From SIG78 sp045533055 (lineage in GTDB: Bacteria > Verrucomicrobiota > Lentisphaeria > Victivallales > Victivallaceae), in assembly GCA_045533055.1 (NCBI GenBank), contig JAZSHD010000086.1, positions 1-38,534 of the forward strand: 38,534 nt of DNA. The letters run 5' to 3'. Both the position numbers and the translations under genes were made by a program. The notes beneath the pieces are model-generated. The model was not told the origin of the DNA. It was given only the letters and a program-made list of their open reading frames with translations, and made no database searches. Positions 6,947-15,627 of this stretch are shown one piece after another. Positions within the stretch are counted from its first letter, which is position 1. Every line of letters begins with the position of its first letter.

Positions 6947-7990
6947 AGTTTTTTCCTCCTTGTTGGGCATGGAATTTACATTTTTAGTTTGATTGATTAC
7001 ACGCATAGGCATAGCCACATAACGCCCATCGCCACCTGTCGCCAGAATCGGCAGCAAGCCAGCTGAATGAGCGTGCAAAGTAGAGTTGCCCTGCAAGAAC
7101 ATCCGAAGCAATACTTCCCGATCCAGCGTTAAACCGATTTGCGGCAATGCTCCGGAATACTCGGCAACTGTATTGATTGTATTATTCGGCAGAATGCAGG
7201 ATTTGAGCGTAACAGCATTGTCCGCGGGAATAACCTCAACGCCATTGGAACCTTTCTGCGGTGGAATATTTTTCAGCCAGGCTAAAACCTGTTCCGGCTC
7301 GGTGAATTTGATGTGATAATCCAACGCATTGGTTTCTGGAATAATATTTTTCCATTCCGGATACATCCCGACCAATGCTTTGCCCTGCCACATAAAAGAA
7401 CCGATTTCCAGCTTGAACATTTTATTGTTGCCGCTCTTCCAAGTCCATAAATGTCCCGGTTCGTTGAGCTTGGCAGCAAGCAATGCCAGCGGAAACGACA
7501 GAGTAATGCTTTCTGCCAGATTAAGCGGACAAGGCAAGTTCAAAAGCTGTTTGCCGTCGGTAGCCGTAATGCCAGCAGTAGAGAGATTCACGCCTTGCAA
7601 AATTTGCCGATAGTTGGAACGATCAATCACCGCCGCCGCTTGCGAAACCAGATCGCAGAAGTTATCCGGCAAAGGTGTTTCCAAGGCATCCCCCGGAACA
7701 GCTTCAAGCTCCGGAAATTCAATAAGCGTTCCGGAAAGTTCCACATCATTGCGGGCAATGCGTACAAGTTCCCGAAGTTCGCGAAACTCCACACAAAAGT
7801 CCACCGGTTCAAAGACCTTTGCCGAAAGCCCAAGCGAAACAACTTCAACGCCATCAGCTGCCATAGCCCGAACAACACCATGTCCGCCAACAAACCGGAT
7901 AGAGCGATAAAGTTCCACCGGTGAAGTTTGGCACACCACTTTGCCAAGCACCCGCAAGGCATCATTCAAAACACGCTTTTCAATTCTCAT
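6698..7990 (-). CDS. DnaN-like sliding clamp with C-terminal coiled-coil extension
   Basis: A 430-residue protein. The start at 7990 is chosen for GGAGG just upstream; an upstream extension (to 8041) crosses a terminator. Clamp features: N-terminal helix MRIEKRVLNDALRVLGKVV, FRELRELVRIAR at 69-80, GVNLSTAGITATDGKQLL (133-150, the ATDG block of DnaN domain II), GMYPEWKNIIP (208-218, like bacterial FPDYxxVIP) and YVAMPMR (324-330), the DnaN C-terminal motif. The clamp part is about 334 residues, slightly short of the usual 365. A further 95 residues follow, Gln/Lys-rich and likely coiled coil. Clamps encircle DNA and tether polymerases. A private copy on an integrative element suggests it redirects host replication or repair enzymes. 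Confidence 0.82.
   Translation of the reverse strand: MRIEKRVLNDALRVLGKVVCQTSPVELYRSIRFVGGHGVVRAMAADGVEVVSLGLSAKVFEPVDFCVEFRELRELVRIARNDVELSGTLIEFPELEAVPGDALETPLPDNFCDLVSQAAAVIDRSNYRQILQGVNLSTAGITATDGKQLLNLPCPLNLAESITLSFPLALLAAKLNEPGHLWTWKSGNNKMFKLEIGSFMWQGKALVGMYPEWKNIIPETNALDYHIKFTEPEQVLAWLKNIPPQKGSNGVEVIPADNAVTLKSCILPNNTINTVAEYSGALPQIGLTLDREVLLRMFLQGNSTLHAHSAGLLPILATGGDGRYVAMPMRVINQTKNVNSMPNKEEKTMENIQTVGSAPVQMVAHNPETELNPLDELGNSIEAFKLKLKVAFDDLAMLSRKVKEVQIQQRQKERDFIQAKRAIERIRMAI
6955..6960 (-). promoter_or_regulatory. In-frame internal ribosome-binding site
   Basis: AGGAGG on the minus strand, 8 bases before ATG 6946, inside the clamp gene. Strength and spacing equal the best sites in this window. 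Confidence 0.55.
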
Positions 7991-8026
7991 TTTTACCTCC
8001 ATGAGTTTGGTTGAAAATTTAAAGAC

Positions 8027-8060
8027 AAAAAACCCCGCCAATCCCGAAGGATCAGCAGGG
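8027..8060 (-). terminator. Rho-independent terminator after the AraC gene
   Basis: Minus strand: a 12-bp stem (8060-8049 with 8044-8033, three G-U pairs), a UUCG loop, then T6 (8032-8027). It separates the AraC regulator from the clamp operon. Confidence 0.85.
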
Positions 8061-8128
8061 CTGATTATTCACAGAGGTAATATATAAGTAAAATCAGATG
8101 ATAGCTGTTACATTAGAGATCCCTTCCG

Positions 8129-8995
8129 TTATTTGTTAGTAGGATTTTGATTTTTTCGCAGCTGGCGTGGAGGTGTTCCATATTCGCGACTTATCAATTT
8201 GGTCAGGTGGTTGGAGTCGTAAAAACCGCAAATAGCGGCGATTTCACTGATGCGTTTGTCGGAGGTACGCAGTAATTCTTCTGCCAGTTCCAGCCGTTTG
8301 TGTTGCAAATATTCCTTCGGTGCGTAGCCAGTTAGCGAGCGGAAATGGCGAAAAAGTCCGGTTCGCGACAGATTGCAGAGTTTTGCCAATTTTTCAATGG
8401 AAATATCTTCCGTAAAATGGAGATTGATAAATGTTACTGCCCGTGCGGCTGCAGAAAGGTTCTCATCAAAAAAAGTCCTTCCACCCATTTGGATTATTTT
8501 TATCAGCAAAGTAATGAACATACCGAATGCGCAAAGGTTTTTACCCGGATTGCTGCTGTTGATCTCATTCTCCAGCATCTCTGATAGCGTTTCAATATGC
8601 ATCATTTCATCTTCCCGGATATGTACCTGCGGTTTTTCCGGATGTTCCCAACATATCCGCGGCGCAGTGAAGTGTCGGAACATTCTCAGTTCGCTGCTAT
8701 CCAATGGGGGCAAAGGCAGTTGTGCTGCTTGATAAAGTACATTGATGATATGCATATCGCTGCAATTTTCGTACGCATGAACTACGCCAGGCGGCAGCAG
8801 TAGTATGTCGCCGCGCTGCAAGTTATAAGATAAACCATTGACCCAATGCGATGCTCCACCGCTTTCGATCACGATCACCAGTTCAGTCGCATCGTGCGTA
8901 TGAAAATTGAATTTCCGGTTGGTACGGTTTATCCGCTTGACAGCAATATCAAGCCGGGAGAGATACGGATTTCTTTTCAGAGAATTTTCTTGCAT
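8129..8995 (-). CDS. AraC/XylS-family regulator with cupin sensor
   Basis: A 288-residue protein. Residues about 25-110 are a cupin-like sugar-sensing domain (NFHTHDATELVIVIESGG, then RGDILLLPPGVVHAYE). The C-terminal 100 residues carry the two AraC helix-turn-helix motifs (ISIEKLAKLCNLSRTGLFRHF and ISEIAAICGFYDSNHLTKLI, followed by GTPPRQLRK). It is divergent from the pseudopilin-glycosidase-rhamnosidase genes and is the likely sensor and activator of that cassette, with a rhamnose-containing or similar sugar as possible inducer. Its own promoter (TTGACA, 17 bases, TATATT) overlaps proposed binding sites, suggesting autoregulation. A terminator follows its stop. Ribosome-binding site is weak. 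Confidence 0.9.
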   Translation of the reverse strand: MQENSLKRNPYLSRLDIAVKRINRTNRKFNFHTHDATELVIVIESGGASHWVNGLSYNLQRGDILLLPPGVVHAYENCSDMHIINVLYQAAQLPLPPLDSSELRMFRHFTAPRICWEHPEKPQVHIREDEMMHIETLSEMLENEINSSNPGKNLCAFGMFITLLIKIIQMGGRTFFDENLSAAARAVTFINLHFTEDISIEKLAKLCNLSRTGLFRHFRSLTGYAPKEYLQHKRLELAEELLRTSDKRISEIAAICGFYDSNHLTKLISREYGTPPRQLRKNQNPTNK

Positions 8996-9017
8996 AAAAT
9001 TTTCCCGAATATATCAG

Positions 9018-9047
9018 TTTGGAACTAATATAATATTTTTTGGTACT
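9018..9047 (+). promoter_or_regulatory. Candidate AraC-type operator: direct repeats 21 bp apart
   Basis: TTTGGAACT (9018-9026) and TTTGGTACT (9039-9047) are direct repeats with 21-bp offset, two helical turns, as for two AraC-family subunits. They overlap the araC promoter and lie just upstream of a possible weak plus-strand promoter (TATATT at 9077-9082 without a good -35), as expected for an activator-dependent cassette. Confidence 0.5.
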
Positions 9048-9055
9048 TGTGTCAA
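9027..9055 (-). promoter_or_regulatory. Promoter of the AraC gene
   Basis: Minus strand TTGACA (9055-9050), 17-base spacer, TATATT (9032-9027). Start of the gene is 32 bases downstream of the -10. Confidence 0.65.
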
Positions 9056-9129
9056 GGTTTTATTCGTTTTTTTTTGTATATTTTTGTTATCAGTAAATAT
9101 TCAACATAAAAACTTTAACGGAGGTTTAT

Positions 9130-9861
9130 ATGAAAAGTAAAAGCTTTACCCTGATCGAACTCTTAGTCGTAATTGCCATTATTGCCATTCTGGCGGCAAT
9201 GCTGCTGCCGGCTCTTTCGGCAGCGCGGGAACGTGCCCGCAATGCCAGCTGTGTAAGCAATCTCAAACAGATCGGTCTTGCCAGTCATATGTATGCTGCC
9301 GCCAGCCATGACTATTTGCCTACTACCTACAACACCAGCAAAAAATGCAACTTCCGTCACGGCGACCGTTTTTATTATGCTCATTCGGTATTTCTCAAAG
9401 GTTCAGCCTTTTCCGTCGGTAACGCTTTGATTTCCCATATGGCATTAGAGATCGAAACCAACGATGCCGGTAAAAGTGTTGCTAATAAATACTTTATCTG
9501 TCCTTCGGCACCGGAAGGTAATTATCCCGGGCATGAAGCGGGTGCGGAAGGGGCTATTGCTTACTTGTATGCAACCGAGTCCCCGGAGTCGGCAGAACTT
9601 TATAGATTCAAGATCGATAATACCGTTTACCCCCGCGAATTGGTTGGGCGCGATGAACCCAATGTGATTATTTGGGCAGATAAGATCAAAGGCAGTGGAA
9701 ATTCGTTGGAAACCACGGTTGGAAACAATCATCCCAAAACGGTCAATGCTTTGCAGATGCAGGGCAGCGTTCAGAGCTCTGCCATTCCATCCGGCTATGA
9801 TTTGTCGAACCGTTTAGGCGGTTGGGGCTATTATTTCAGCGATATTCAAACTTGGCAGTAA
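9130..9861 (+). CDS. Type II/IV pseudopilin-like protein (prepilin leader)
   Basis: A 243-residue protein with GGAGG 5 bases upstream. MKSKSFTLIELLVVIAIIAI is a class III prepilin leader: short basic head, F at +1 after S, E at +5, then a hydrophobic helix to about residue 30. The ALSAARERARNASCVSNLKQIGLA segment continues the pilin helix. The remainder is a globular domain resembling the DUF1559/GspG-like H-X9-DG-type proteins that are greatly expanded in Lentisphaerae, Planctomycetes and Verrucomicrobia and commonly precede glycosidase or sulfatase genes. It is anchored in the inner membrane until cleaved by a prepilin peptidase. First gene of the cassette, 12 bases before the next. Function in sugar uptake or secretion is unproven. 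Confidence 0.9.
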   Translation: MKSKSFTLIELLVVIAIIAILAAMLLPALSAARERARNASCVSNLKQIGLASHMYAAASHDYLPTTYNTSKKCNFRHGDRFYYAHSVFLKGSAFSVGNALISHMALEIETNDAGKSVANKYFICPSAPEGNYPGHEAGAEGAIAYLYATESPESAELYRFKIDNTVYPRELVGRDEPNVIIWADKIKGSGNSLETTVGNNHPKTVNALQMQGSVQSSAIPSGYDLSNRLGGWGYYFSDIQTWQ

Positions 9862-9873
9862 ACTGGTACAGTG

Positions 9874-12800
9874 ATGAAAATTTTTATTGCTCTTCTGCTG
9901 ACAGTTTCGGTCGGTTATGCAGTGGCGACCGAAACTGTTTGGAACACCCCTGAAACGCTTGGACAATGGAAATCATTGAAAAATGTGCAGTATCAGGTAA
10001 GAGAAAATTGCGCTAAACTCTCCGGTATCGGTTTGGATGCCGCCATAATGATCGCAAATTTAAAGCTTGATCCGGCTTGGTATAATACTTTTACTTACCG
10101 CTATCGGGCAAGTGGAATCAATCCTTCCCGCGGGCAATTATATTTTGCCAACGAAGGCATCCGCTTTACTGCCGACCGGATGTGGCGCTTGCCGCATATG
10201 ATCGCCGATGGCAAATGGCATACCGCCACGGTGACTGTTCAGAGTATAAACAATCCGGATATGTGGTTCAAAGGCGGCAAGGTCACAGCTTTGCGCTTTG
10301 ACCCCACCGATAAGGCAGGCGGCGAAGTGGAAATCTCCGAACTGAAACTTTCGTTTGTTCCCGGCAACGGTGGCGACATAAACAATGTGCAGAAGTCTGC
10401 AGCGCTATGGAACTCTGCCAATAAATTTGATGGATGGAGTGCCGACCGTAATCTGACCTGTCAGGTAACGCCGGAGGGCTTGAAACTCAATTTACTCAAA
10501 CGGGACAGCCGGATCATCAATAAATCTCTGATGCTTGACCCGCAGGAATTTAATACTTTTGTTTACCGTTATCGTGCCACCGGAACCGGTAATGATGCGG
10601 GACAACTCTTTTTTGCTGCCGATGGCGGAAAGATCGCCCACAATACGTTGTGGCGGCTGCCCCGACTGATTGCAGACGGCAAATGGCATACTGCGGTGGT
10701 GACTGCCGACCGGCTGGTTGATGCCGGAGCATGGTTTAATGCCAAGCGCATTACAATGTTGCGTTTTGATCCAACCGACAGTGCTGCCGGCGAAGTGGAA
10801 ATTGCTGAGATCCGTTTTGAAAAACGTTCTGACGTCAAAAAAAAAAGTGAGCCTGCCGGACAAGCCTGGCAGCCGTTGAAAATAAAGCCCCTACTGGATG
10901 CTCCCCGGTGGACGGCGGTGAAGCCCGGATTCGGCAAAGATATAATTGTGCCCTCCGGAGTTACGCTGAAACAGAAAACTCAACCCGCCGTCCCTGCCAG
11001 TTATTTCAAGGGGCAGATGATCTACGAAGCCAACGATGTATCGCCGGAACAGGCTGCTTATATGGTCAAGCGCAACATCAAGCACACTTACTGCGACTTT
11101 TTTCTGCGTAAAGAGTTTGAACTTAAATCTGATCCGATACAGGGCAATGTGCAGATAGTTGCCGATGATTGGGCGGAACTTTACATCAATGGTCAGCTTG
11201 CCGGTTCAGTCAAAAGTTGGTCTACGCCGCAGGAACTGGATGTAAAAAAGTTTTTGCGCAGCGGCAAAAATGTGTTGGCTATCCACTATCGCAACGAGCG
11301 CTCTGCGGGCGGCGTTCTGGCGGAACTCTTTGTGCAGTTTGCTGACAAGAGTTTTGTGCGGATAAATACGGATAAAATCTTTGTCGGAACCGTTGCGCCG
11401 GATGATAATTGGAATCAGGTCAAAACCGATTTGAGCAGTTATAAACCGGTCAACGTGCTGCCGCCGCCCCCTGCGGCACCATGGGCGCAGAAACTTTCCT
11501 ACAAAGATTATGCTGTACCGCAAAAAATTCTTGCCTGCAACCTTACACCCCAAACGGCTGCCGCCGGAGAAAATTTGCACTACGCCTTTGATTTTTACGG
11601 CAACGTCCCCCAGCTGCCCTTTGCGGCAGAAGTGAATATCACCCGCAACGGCAATTCTTTATGGGAAAATAATATTGAAGTAAATGAACGCAATGTAACT
11701 CTGCTTGCCGACGGCTGCTGGCGTTTGAGCGGCGATATAAAAATCCCCCTTTACACCGCAGGCGGAAATTGCAATCTGGTAATTGAGTCCGGTTCACTTT
11801 ATATAGCCGATGGTACCCCGGTACAGAAACCCTTTACCCTGAACCCGGTCAAGCAAGTACCCGGCTATGAAAAAGAGCCGGTCTGCGTGGTGAAAAATGG
11901 TCCTTACGGCACTTACTTTGAACTTAACGGCACCCCCTTCTATCACCTTGCCGGACGTTCCGCTACATTTTTTAAGCCCGATCCCCCCATCAATACGGTA
12001 GTTGTTCAGCCCGCCTGGTGGGAGTGGTGGACTCCGGACGGAAAATTGAATCTGGAAATCTTTGACCGCTGTGCGGAAGCTGCCCGTTTGGAAGAAGGCG
12101 CAAGTTATTTTATATTCGACCTGACTATCTGCATAGCGCGGGCGGTTTTGGCGAAATATCCGGATGATATCTGTCGCGATGATCTGGGTGAAATTGTTCG
12201 TGACGGTTACTCCTCCCGCCGCGACTGCCACTCTTTCGGCTCCCACCGGGTATTGGAAGAAATGCGCAAAACAATGCTCCACGCTATTGATTATCTGGAA
12301 AAAAGTCCCTATGCCAACCGGATCATCGGTTACCGTATTTGCGGCGGCCACACTATTGAGTGGCTGGGCTGGAGTGCCGCCAAAGGCCGGGCGCTGGATT
12401 TTTCGGCAGCGGCGCAGAGTGCCTTCAAGAAATTTGCAGTGCAGAACTATCCCACTTTGCAGGATACCACCATACCCACGCAGGCGGAACGGCAGACTCT
12501 GGATAACAATGAATTGATTTGGGATCCATCTAAACACCTTAAAGCCATTGCCTATAACGAGTACACTTCTGATGCAGTAGTCAATTACGTTATTGAACTT
12601 TGCAATTCAGCCAGAAAAGCGGTCAAACAGCGCAAACTGGTCGGCACTTATTACGGCTACACCATGACTTTGAACAGTGACGGCCGTTCGCAGATGCGCG
12701 CCCATTATGCGCTAAAAAAACTGTTGGAAAGCCGTTCGGTGGATTTTCTGATGTCGCCCCAGCCGTACAACGTCCGCAGCTTCGGCGAGACCTACGGCGA

Positions 12801-13992
12801 TATGAAGCCTTTTGCCACGATGAAAAAATACAACATCGTACCGTTCCACGAAGATGACACCCGCACTCACATGGGTAAAAACGGAGTCGGGCACAGTCAG
12901 GCACCCAATGCAGAACTTTGTGTGGAAGTCCTGCGCCGCAGTATGGGTTTCAATCTTTGCCGCAATCTGCCGATCCTTTATATTCCCATGCCCGGCAGTT
13001 ATGAATTCCCTGAAGCGCGACGCGACTTTAAGATCACTCAAGCCGTCGGGCAGCATTGTTTGGAAAAACAGGTGCTGCGCAAGGCTGAAATAGCTTTGAT
13101 CGCCAGCGAAAAATCGGTGCTTTATTCCCCTGCCAATCACCCTTATATGGCAACGGGCATCATCCAGCAGAGTTACAATCCGGAGGGAAAGATCTCGCTG
13201 GGGCGCCGGGATGCGGTGGCTGCTTTTGCCGGAGACAGTTTCGGACGCAATTATAATTTGTGGGGGCGTTTGGGCGCACCGGCAGATTATCTGCTGGCGG
13301 AAGATATTTACGACAATCCGGGCGATTATAAAGTTTATGTATTTGTCAACGCAACTTTTGCGGATAAAAAACTTATTGAAGCCGCGCGCCGCCTCCGCAA
13401 TAAAGATTGTCTTATCCTCTGGATGTATGCTCCCGGCTATACCGCTCCTGACAGCAACAGCCTTGATAATATGAAAGCGCTTACCGGACTTGATTTCAAG
13501 AAAGCTCCGCAGATAATGCTCCCGGCTTTGACAATGAATGACGGCAGAAAAATGGGCGTGGTTTCCGCACGGATGGCTCCGCTTTTTGCTGTGACCACCC
13601 CCAATGGAGAAGTGTTGGGCCGTTACGAAGATAATTCGGTAGGGGCGGCTGAATACAAAACCGGCCGAGCCGTTACAGTGTTTTGCGGAGTGTGGCGGCC
13701 GGATATGGCGTTCTTGCGCCAGATCGCCCGCCGCGCCGGAGTCAAACTCTATTCTGAAAGCAATGACCCGCTGGAAGCCAACGAAAACTTGATTGCCATG
13801 CACGCCCGGTCGGCGGGAACCAAAACTGTTGTCTTGAACAAAAAATGCGATATTTTGGATGTTTTTAACTGCAAGATTATCGCCCGTAATGTGGATAAAT
13901 TTACTTTCAACTCAAAACTGCACGAATCATGGCTTTTTTACTGTGGTGACGATGCGGATGAGTTACTGAAAAAGATCAAGGATATAAAATGA
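9874..13992 (+). CDS. Large secreted glycosidase-like protein with duplicated sugar-binding domain
   Basis: A 1372-residue protein. ATG 9874 is taken although GTG 9871 is also in frame; no strong ribosome-binding site. Residues 1-20 are a signal peptide (MKIFIALLLTVSVGYAVA). About 22-155 and 172-310 are tandem copies of one beta-sandwich domain, sharing FDPTD and ADGKWHTA motifs. About 365-510 is a galactose-binding-like fold (VQIVADDWAELYINGQLAGS). About 690-1130 looks like a TIM barrel, followed by a Rossmann-like region and a beta tail as in GH42-type beta-galactosidases (glutamine amidotransferase-like trimerisation domain). Candidate catalytic acids are E829 (HTIEWLG) and E993 (FHEDD). 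Exact GH family not recognised. It overlaps the rhamnosidase-like gene by four bases. Confidence 0.75.
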   Translation: MKIFIALLLTVSVGYAVATETVWNTPETLGQWKSLKNVQYQVRENCAKLSGIGLDAAIMIANLKLDPAWYNTFTYRYRASGINPSRGQLYFANEGIRFTADRMWRLPHMIADGKWHTATVTVQSINNPDMWFKGGKVTALRFDPTDKAGGEVEISELKLSFVPGNGGDINNVQKSAALWNSANKFDGWSADRNLTCQVTPEGLKLNLLKRDSRIINKSLMLDPQEFNTFVYRYRATGTGNDAGQLFFAADGGKIAHNTLWRLPRLIADGKWHTAVVTADRLVDAGAWFNAKRITMLRFDPTDSAAGEVEIAEIRFEKRSDVKKKSEPAGQAWQPLKIKPLLDAPRWTAVKPGFGKDIIVPSGVTLKQKTQPAVPASYFKGQMIYEANDVSPEQAAYMVKRNIKHTYCDFFLRKEFELKSDPIQGNVQIVADDWAELYINGQLAGSVKSWSTPQELDVKKFLRSGKNVLAIHYRNERSAGGVLAELFVQFADKSFVRINTDKIFVGTVAPDDNWNQVKTDLSSYKPVNVLPPPPAAPWAQKLSYKDYAVPQKILACNLTPQTAAAGENLHYAFDFYGNVPQLPFAAEVNITRNGNSLWENNIEVNERNVTLLADGCWRLSGDIKIPLYTAGGNCNLVIESGSLYIADGTPVQKPFTLNPVKQVPGYEKEPVCVVKNGPYGTYFELNGTPFYHLAGRSATFFKPDPPINTVVVQPAWWEWWTPDGKLNLEIFDRCAEAARLEEGASYFIFDLTICIARAVLAKYPDDICRDDLGEIVRDGYSSRRDCHSFGSHRVLEEMRKTMLHAIDYLEKSPYANRIIGYRICGGHTIEWLGWSAAKGRALDFSAAAQSAFKKFAVQNYPTLQDTTIPTQAERQTLDNNELIWDPSKHLKAIAYNEYTSDAVVNYVIELCNSARKAVKQRKLVGTYYGYTMTLNSDGRSQMRAHYALKKLLESRSVDFLMSPQPYNVRSFGETYGDMKPFATMKKYNIVPFHEDDTRTHMGKNGVGHSQAPNAELCVEVLRRSMGFNLCRNLPILYIPMPGSYEFPEARRDFKITQAVGQHCLEKQVLRKAEIALIASEKSVLYSPANHPYMATGIIQQSYNPEGKISLGRRDAVAAFAGDSFGRNYNLWGRLGAPADYLLAEDIYDNPGDYKVYVFVNATFADKKLIEAARRLRNKDCLILWMYAPGYTAPDSNSLDNMKALTGLDFKKAPQIMLPALTMNDGRKMGVVSARMAPLFAVTTPNGEVLGRYEDNSVGAAEYKTGRAVTVFCGVWRPDMAFLRQIARRAGVKLYSESNDPLEANENLIAMHARSAGTKTVVLNKKCDILDVFNCKIIARNVDKFTFNSKLHESWLFYCGDDADELLKKIKDIK

Positions 13993-15572
13993 TTCATTTT
14001 ACTGAAAAAAATGTTGTATTGCGTAACACCAGAGTTCTGGTAGATTTTGAACTGGATGCTTTTGCCAATCTGCAAATCGAAGTAGACCTGCAAAGAGCCG
14101 CTGATCTGGAAATCGTTATCGGCGAAGTCCGCAGCAGCGACAACTCCATCGACCGCGCCCCCGGCGGCTTCCGCAAAGTGGCGGTCATGCAAAAAAGTCT
14201 GCCGCAGGGCAAAAGCACTTTTGCCTTTGATATACCTTTGCACCAGTCACCTTACTGGCACACTGTCACGGTACGCCCCCCCCTGGAAGCAGGTAGCGAA
14301 GTTATGCCTTTCCGGTATGTGGAAATCAACGGCGGTGAAGGTTCTGCAAAAGTTATCCGCAAAGAACTTTACGGCGAATTTGATGACTCTGCTGCCGACT
14401 TCAAGAGTTCCAGCGACAACTTGAACCGCATCTGGGATTTCTGCAAATATACAATGAAAGCCACCGGCGCCTTTGGCGTTTACATTGATGGCGAAAGAGA
14501 ACGCAAACCCTACGAAGGCGATGCTTTTACCAATATGCTTGGCGATCTTTGCTGTGGCGGCAGTTCCCAGACCGCTTATGCCACTTTGCGTCTGCTTTTC
14601 AACTCGCCAACGTACCCCACGGAGTGGCAGCTGCTGGCACCGTTCCTGCTGCGGGAGTTTTATTTATACACCGGGCGGACTCAGGATTACAAAAATCTTT
14701 TGCGATTGCTGACCGTCAACTTCAAACGCCTGATGAATGAAGCCAGTTACGATTATCTGTTGCGGGACGGCGCCGCCAAAGGGGATGCCAGAACTTCCGG
14801 CGGCGGGCGGCGCGATATTGTGGATTGGCCGGTTGCAGAACGGGATGGTTATGAATTAGGTGCGGTAAGTCTGGTGCCCAACACTTACTGGTACGGTGCG
14901 CTCAACGTAATGGCAGAATTGACCAGAGAAGCAAGATACATGACTTGGGCGGAAAAGGTGAAAGCCGAAATTTTCCGCACGATGTACCGCCCTGATCGGG
15001 GACTTTTTGTGGATAATCCCGAATCGGAGCATACCGCTTTGCACAGTGCGTTTTTTCCCATCTATTTCGGCTTGACCGACAATATTGATGTGGAACCGCT
15101 GAAAAAACTCATCCGCTCCAAAGGTATGGTATGCAGCGTTTACGGCGCCCACTTCCTGATTGAAAGCTGCTACAACTGCAATATGGCAGATCTGGGTTTT
15201 GAATTTCTAACCGGCAATGGTTTGCGAAGTTACAACAATATGATCGCCCAAGGTGCCACTATGGCCATGGAAGCGTGGGATAACAGCTTGAAGCCCAATC
15301 AGGATTGGAACCACGCCTGGGGCGCGGCACCCGCCAATCTTATTCCGCGTTGTATAGCCGGGATCAAGCCGTTGGAGCCGGGCTTCCGCAAATTCTCTGT
15401 AACTCCGCATCCGGGCAATCTCAAAGAGTTTTACTGCAAACACCCGACACCATATGGAACGATCGAGTTGAAATACAAAGACGGCACTTGCCAACTTACG
15501 GTACCGGCAGGAACAACTGCAGTAACCTCAAACGGGGAATTGTCAGCAGGAGTACACAACTTCAAGCTTTGA
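13989..15572 (+). CDS. GH78-like alpha-L-rhamnosidase
   Basis: A 527-residue protein starting in the ATGA overlap with the upstream gene. No signal peptide, so probably cytoplasmic. An N-terminal beta-sandwich (to about 150) precedes an (alpha/alpha)6 barrel. GH78-like signatures: D167-G-E-R-E-R-K-P-Y-E-G-D178, equivalent to the DxxxRERxxWxGD motif with the catalytic acid; E428 in EAWDN; H442-A-W-G in DWNHAWGAAP; and the C-terminal beta domain with GIKPLEPGFRKFSVTPHPG. The enzyme hydrolyses terminal alpha-L-rhamnose. It is shorter than typical GH78 enzymes (700-1000 residues), lacking N-terminal accessory domains. With the preceding secreted protein it suggests release outside and final trimming inside the cell. 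Confidence 0.8.
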   Translation: MIHFTEKNVVLRNTRVLVDFELDAFANLQIEVDLQRAADLEIVIGEVRSSDNSIDRAPGGFRKVAVMQKSLPQGKSTFAFDIPLHQSPYWHTVTVRPPLEAGSEVMPFRYVEINGGEGSAKVIRKELYGEFDDSAADFKSSSDNLNRIWDFCKYTMKATGAFGVYIDGERERKPYEGDAFTNMLGDLCCGGSSQTAYATLRLLFNSPTYPTEWQLLAPFLLREFYLYTGRTQDYKNLLRLLTVNFKRLMNEASYDYLLRDGAAKGDARTSGGGRRDIVDWPVAERDGYELGAVSLVPNTYWYGALNVMAELTREARYMTWAEKVKAEIFRTMYRPDRGLFVDNPESEHTALHSAFFPIYFGLTDNIDVEPLKKLIRSKGMVCSVYGAHFLIESCYNCNMADLGFEFLTGNGLRSYNNMIAQGATMAMEAWDNSLKPNQDWNHAWGAAPANLIPRCIAGIKPLEPGFRKFSVTPHPGNLKEFYCKHPTPYGTIELKYKDGTCQLTVPAGTTAVTSNGELSAGVHNFKL

Positions 15573-15627
15573 AAAAATCAGGTATCAAAAGATTTGCAAA
15601 AAAATAAAAACTATTGCGTGGTGGTTT

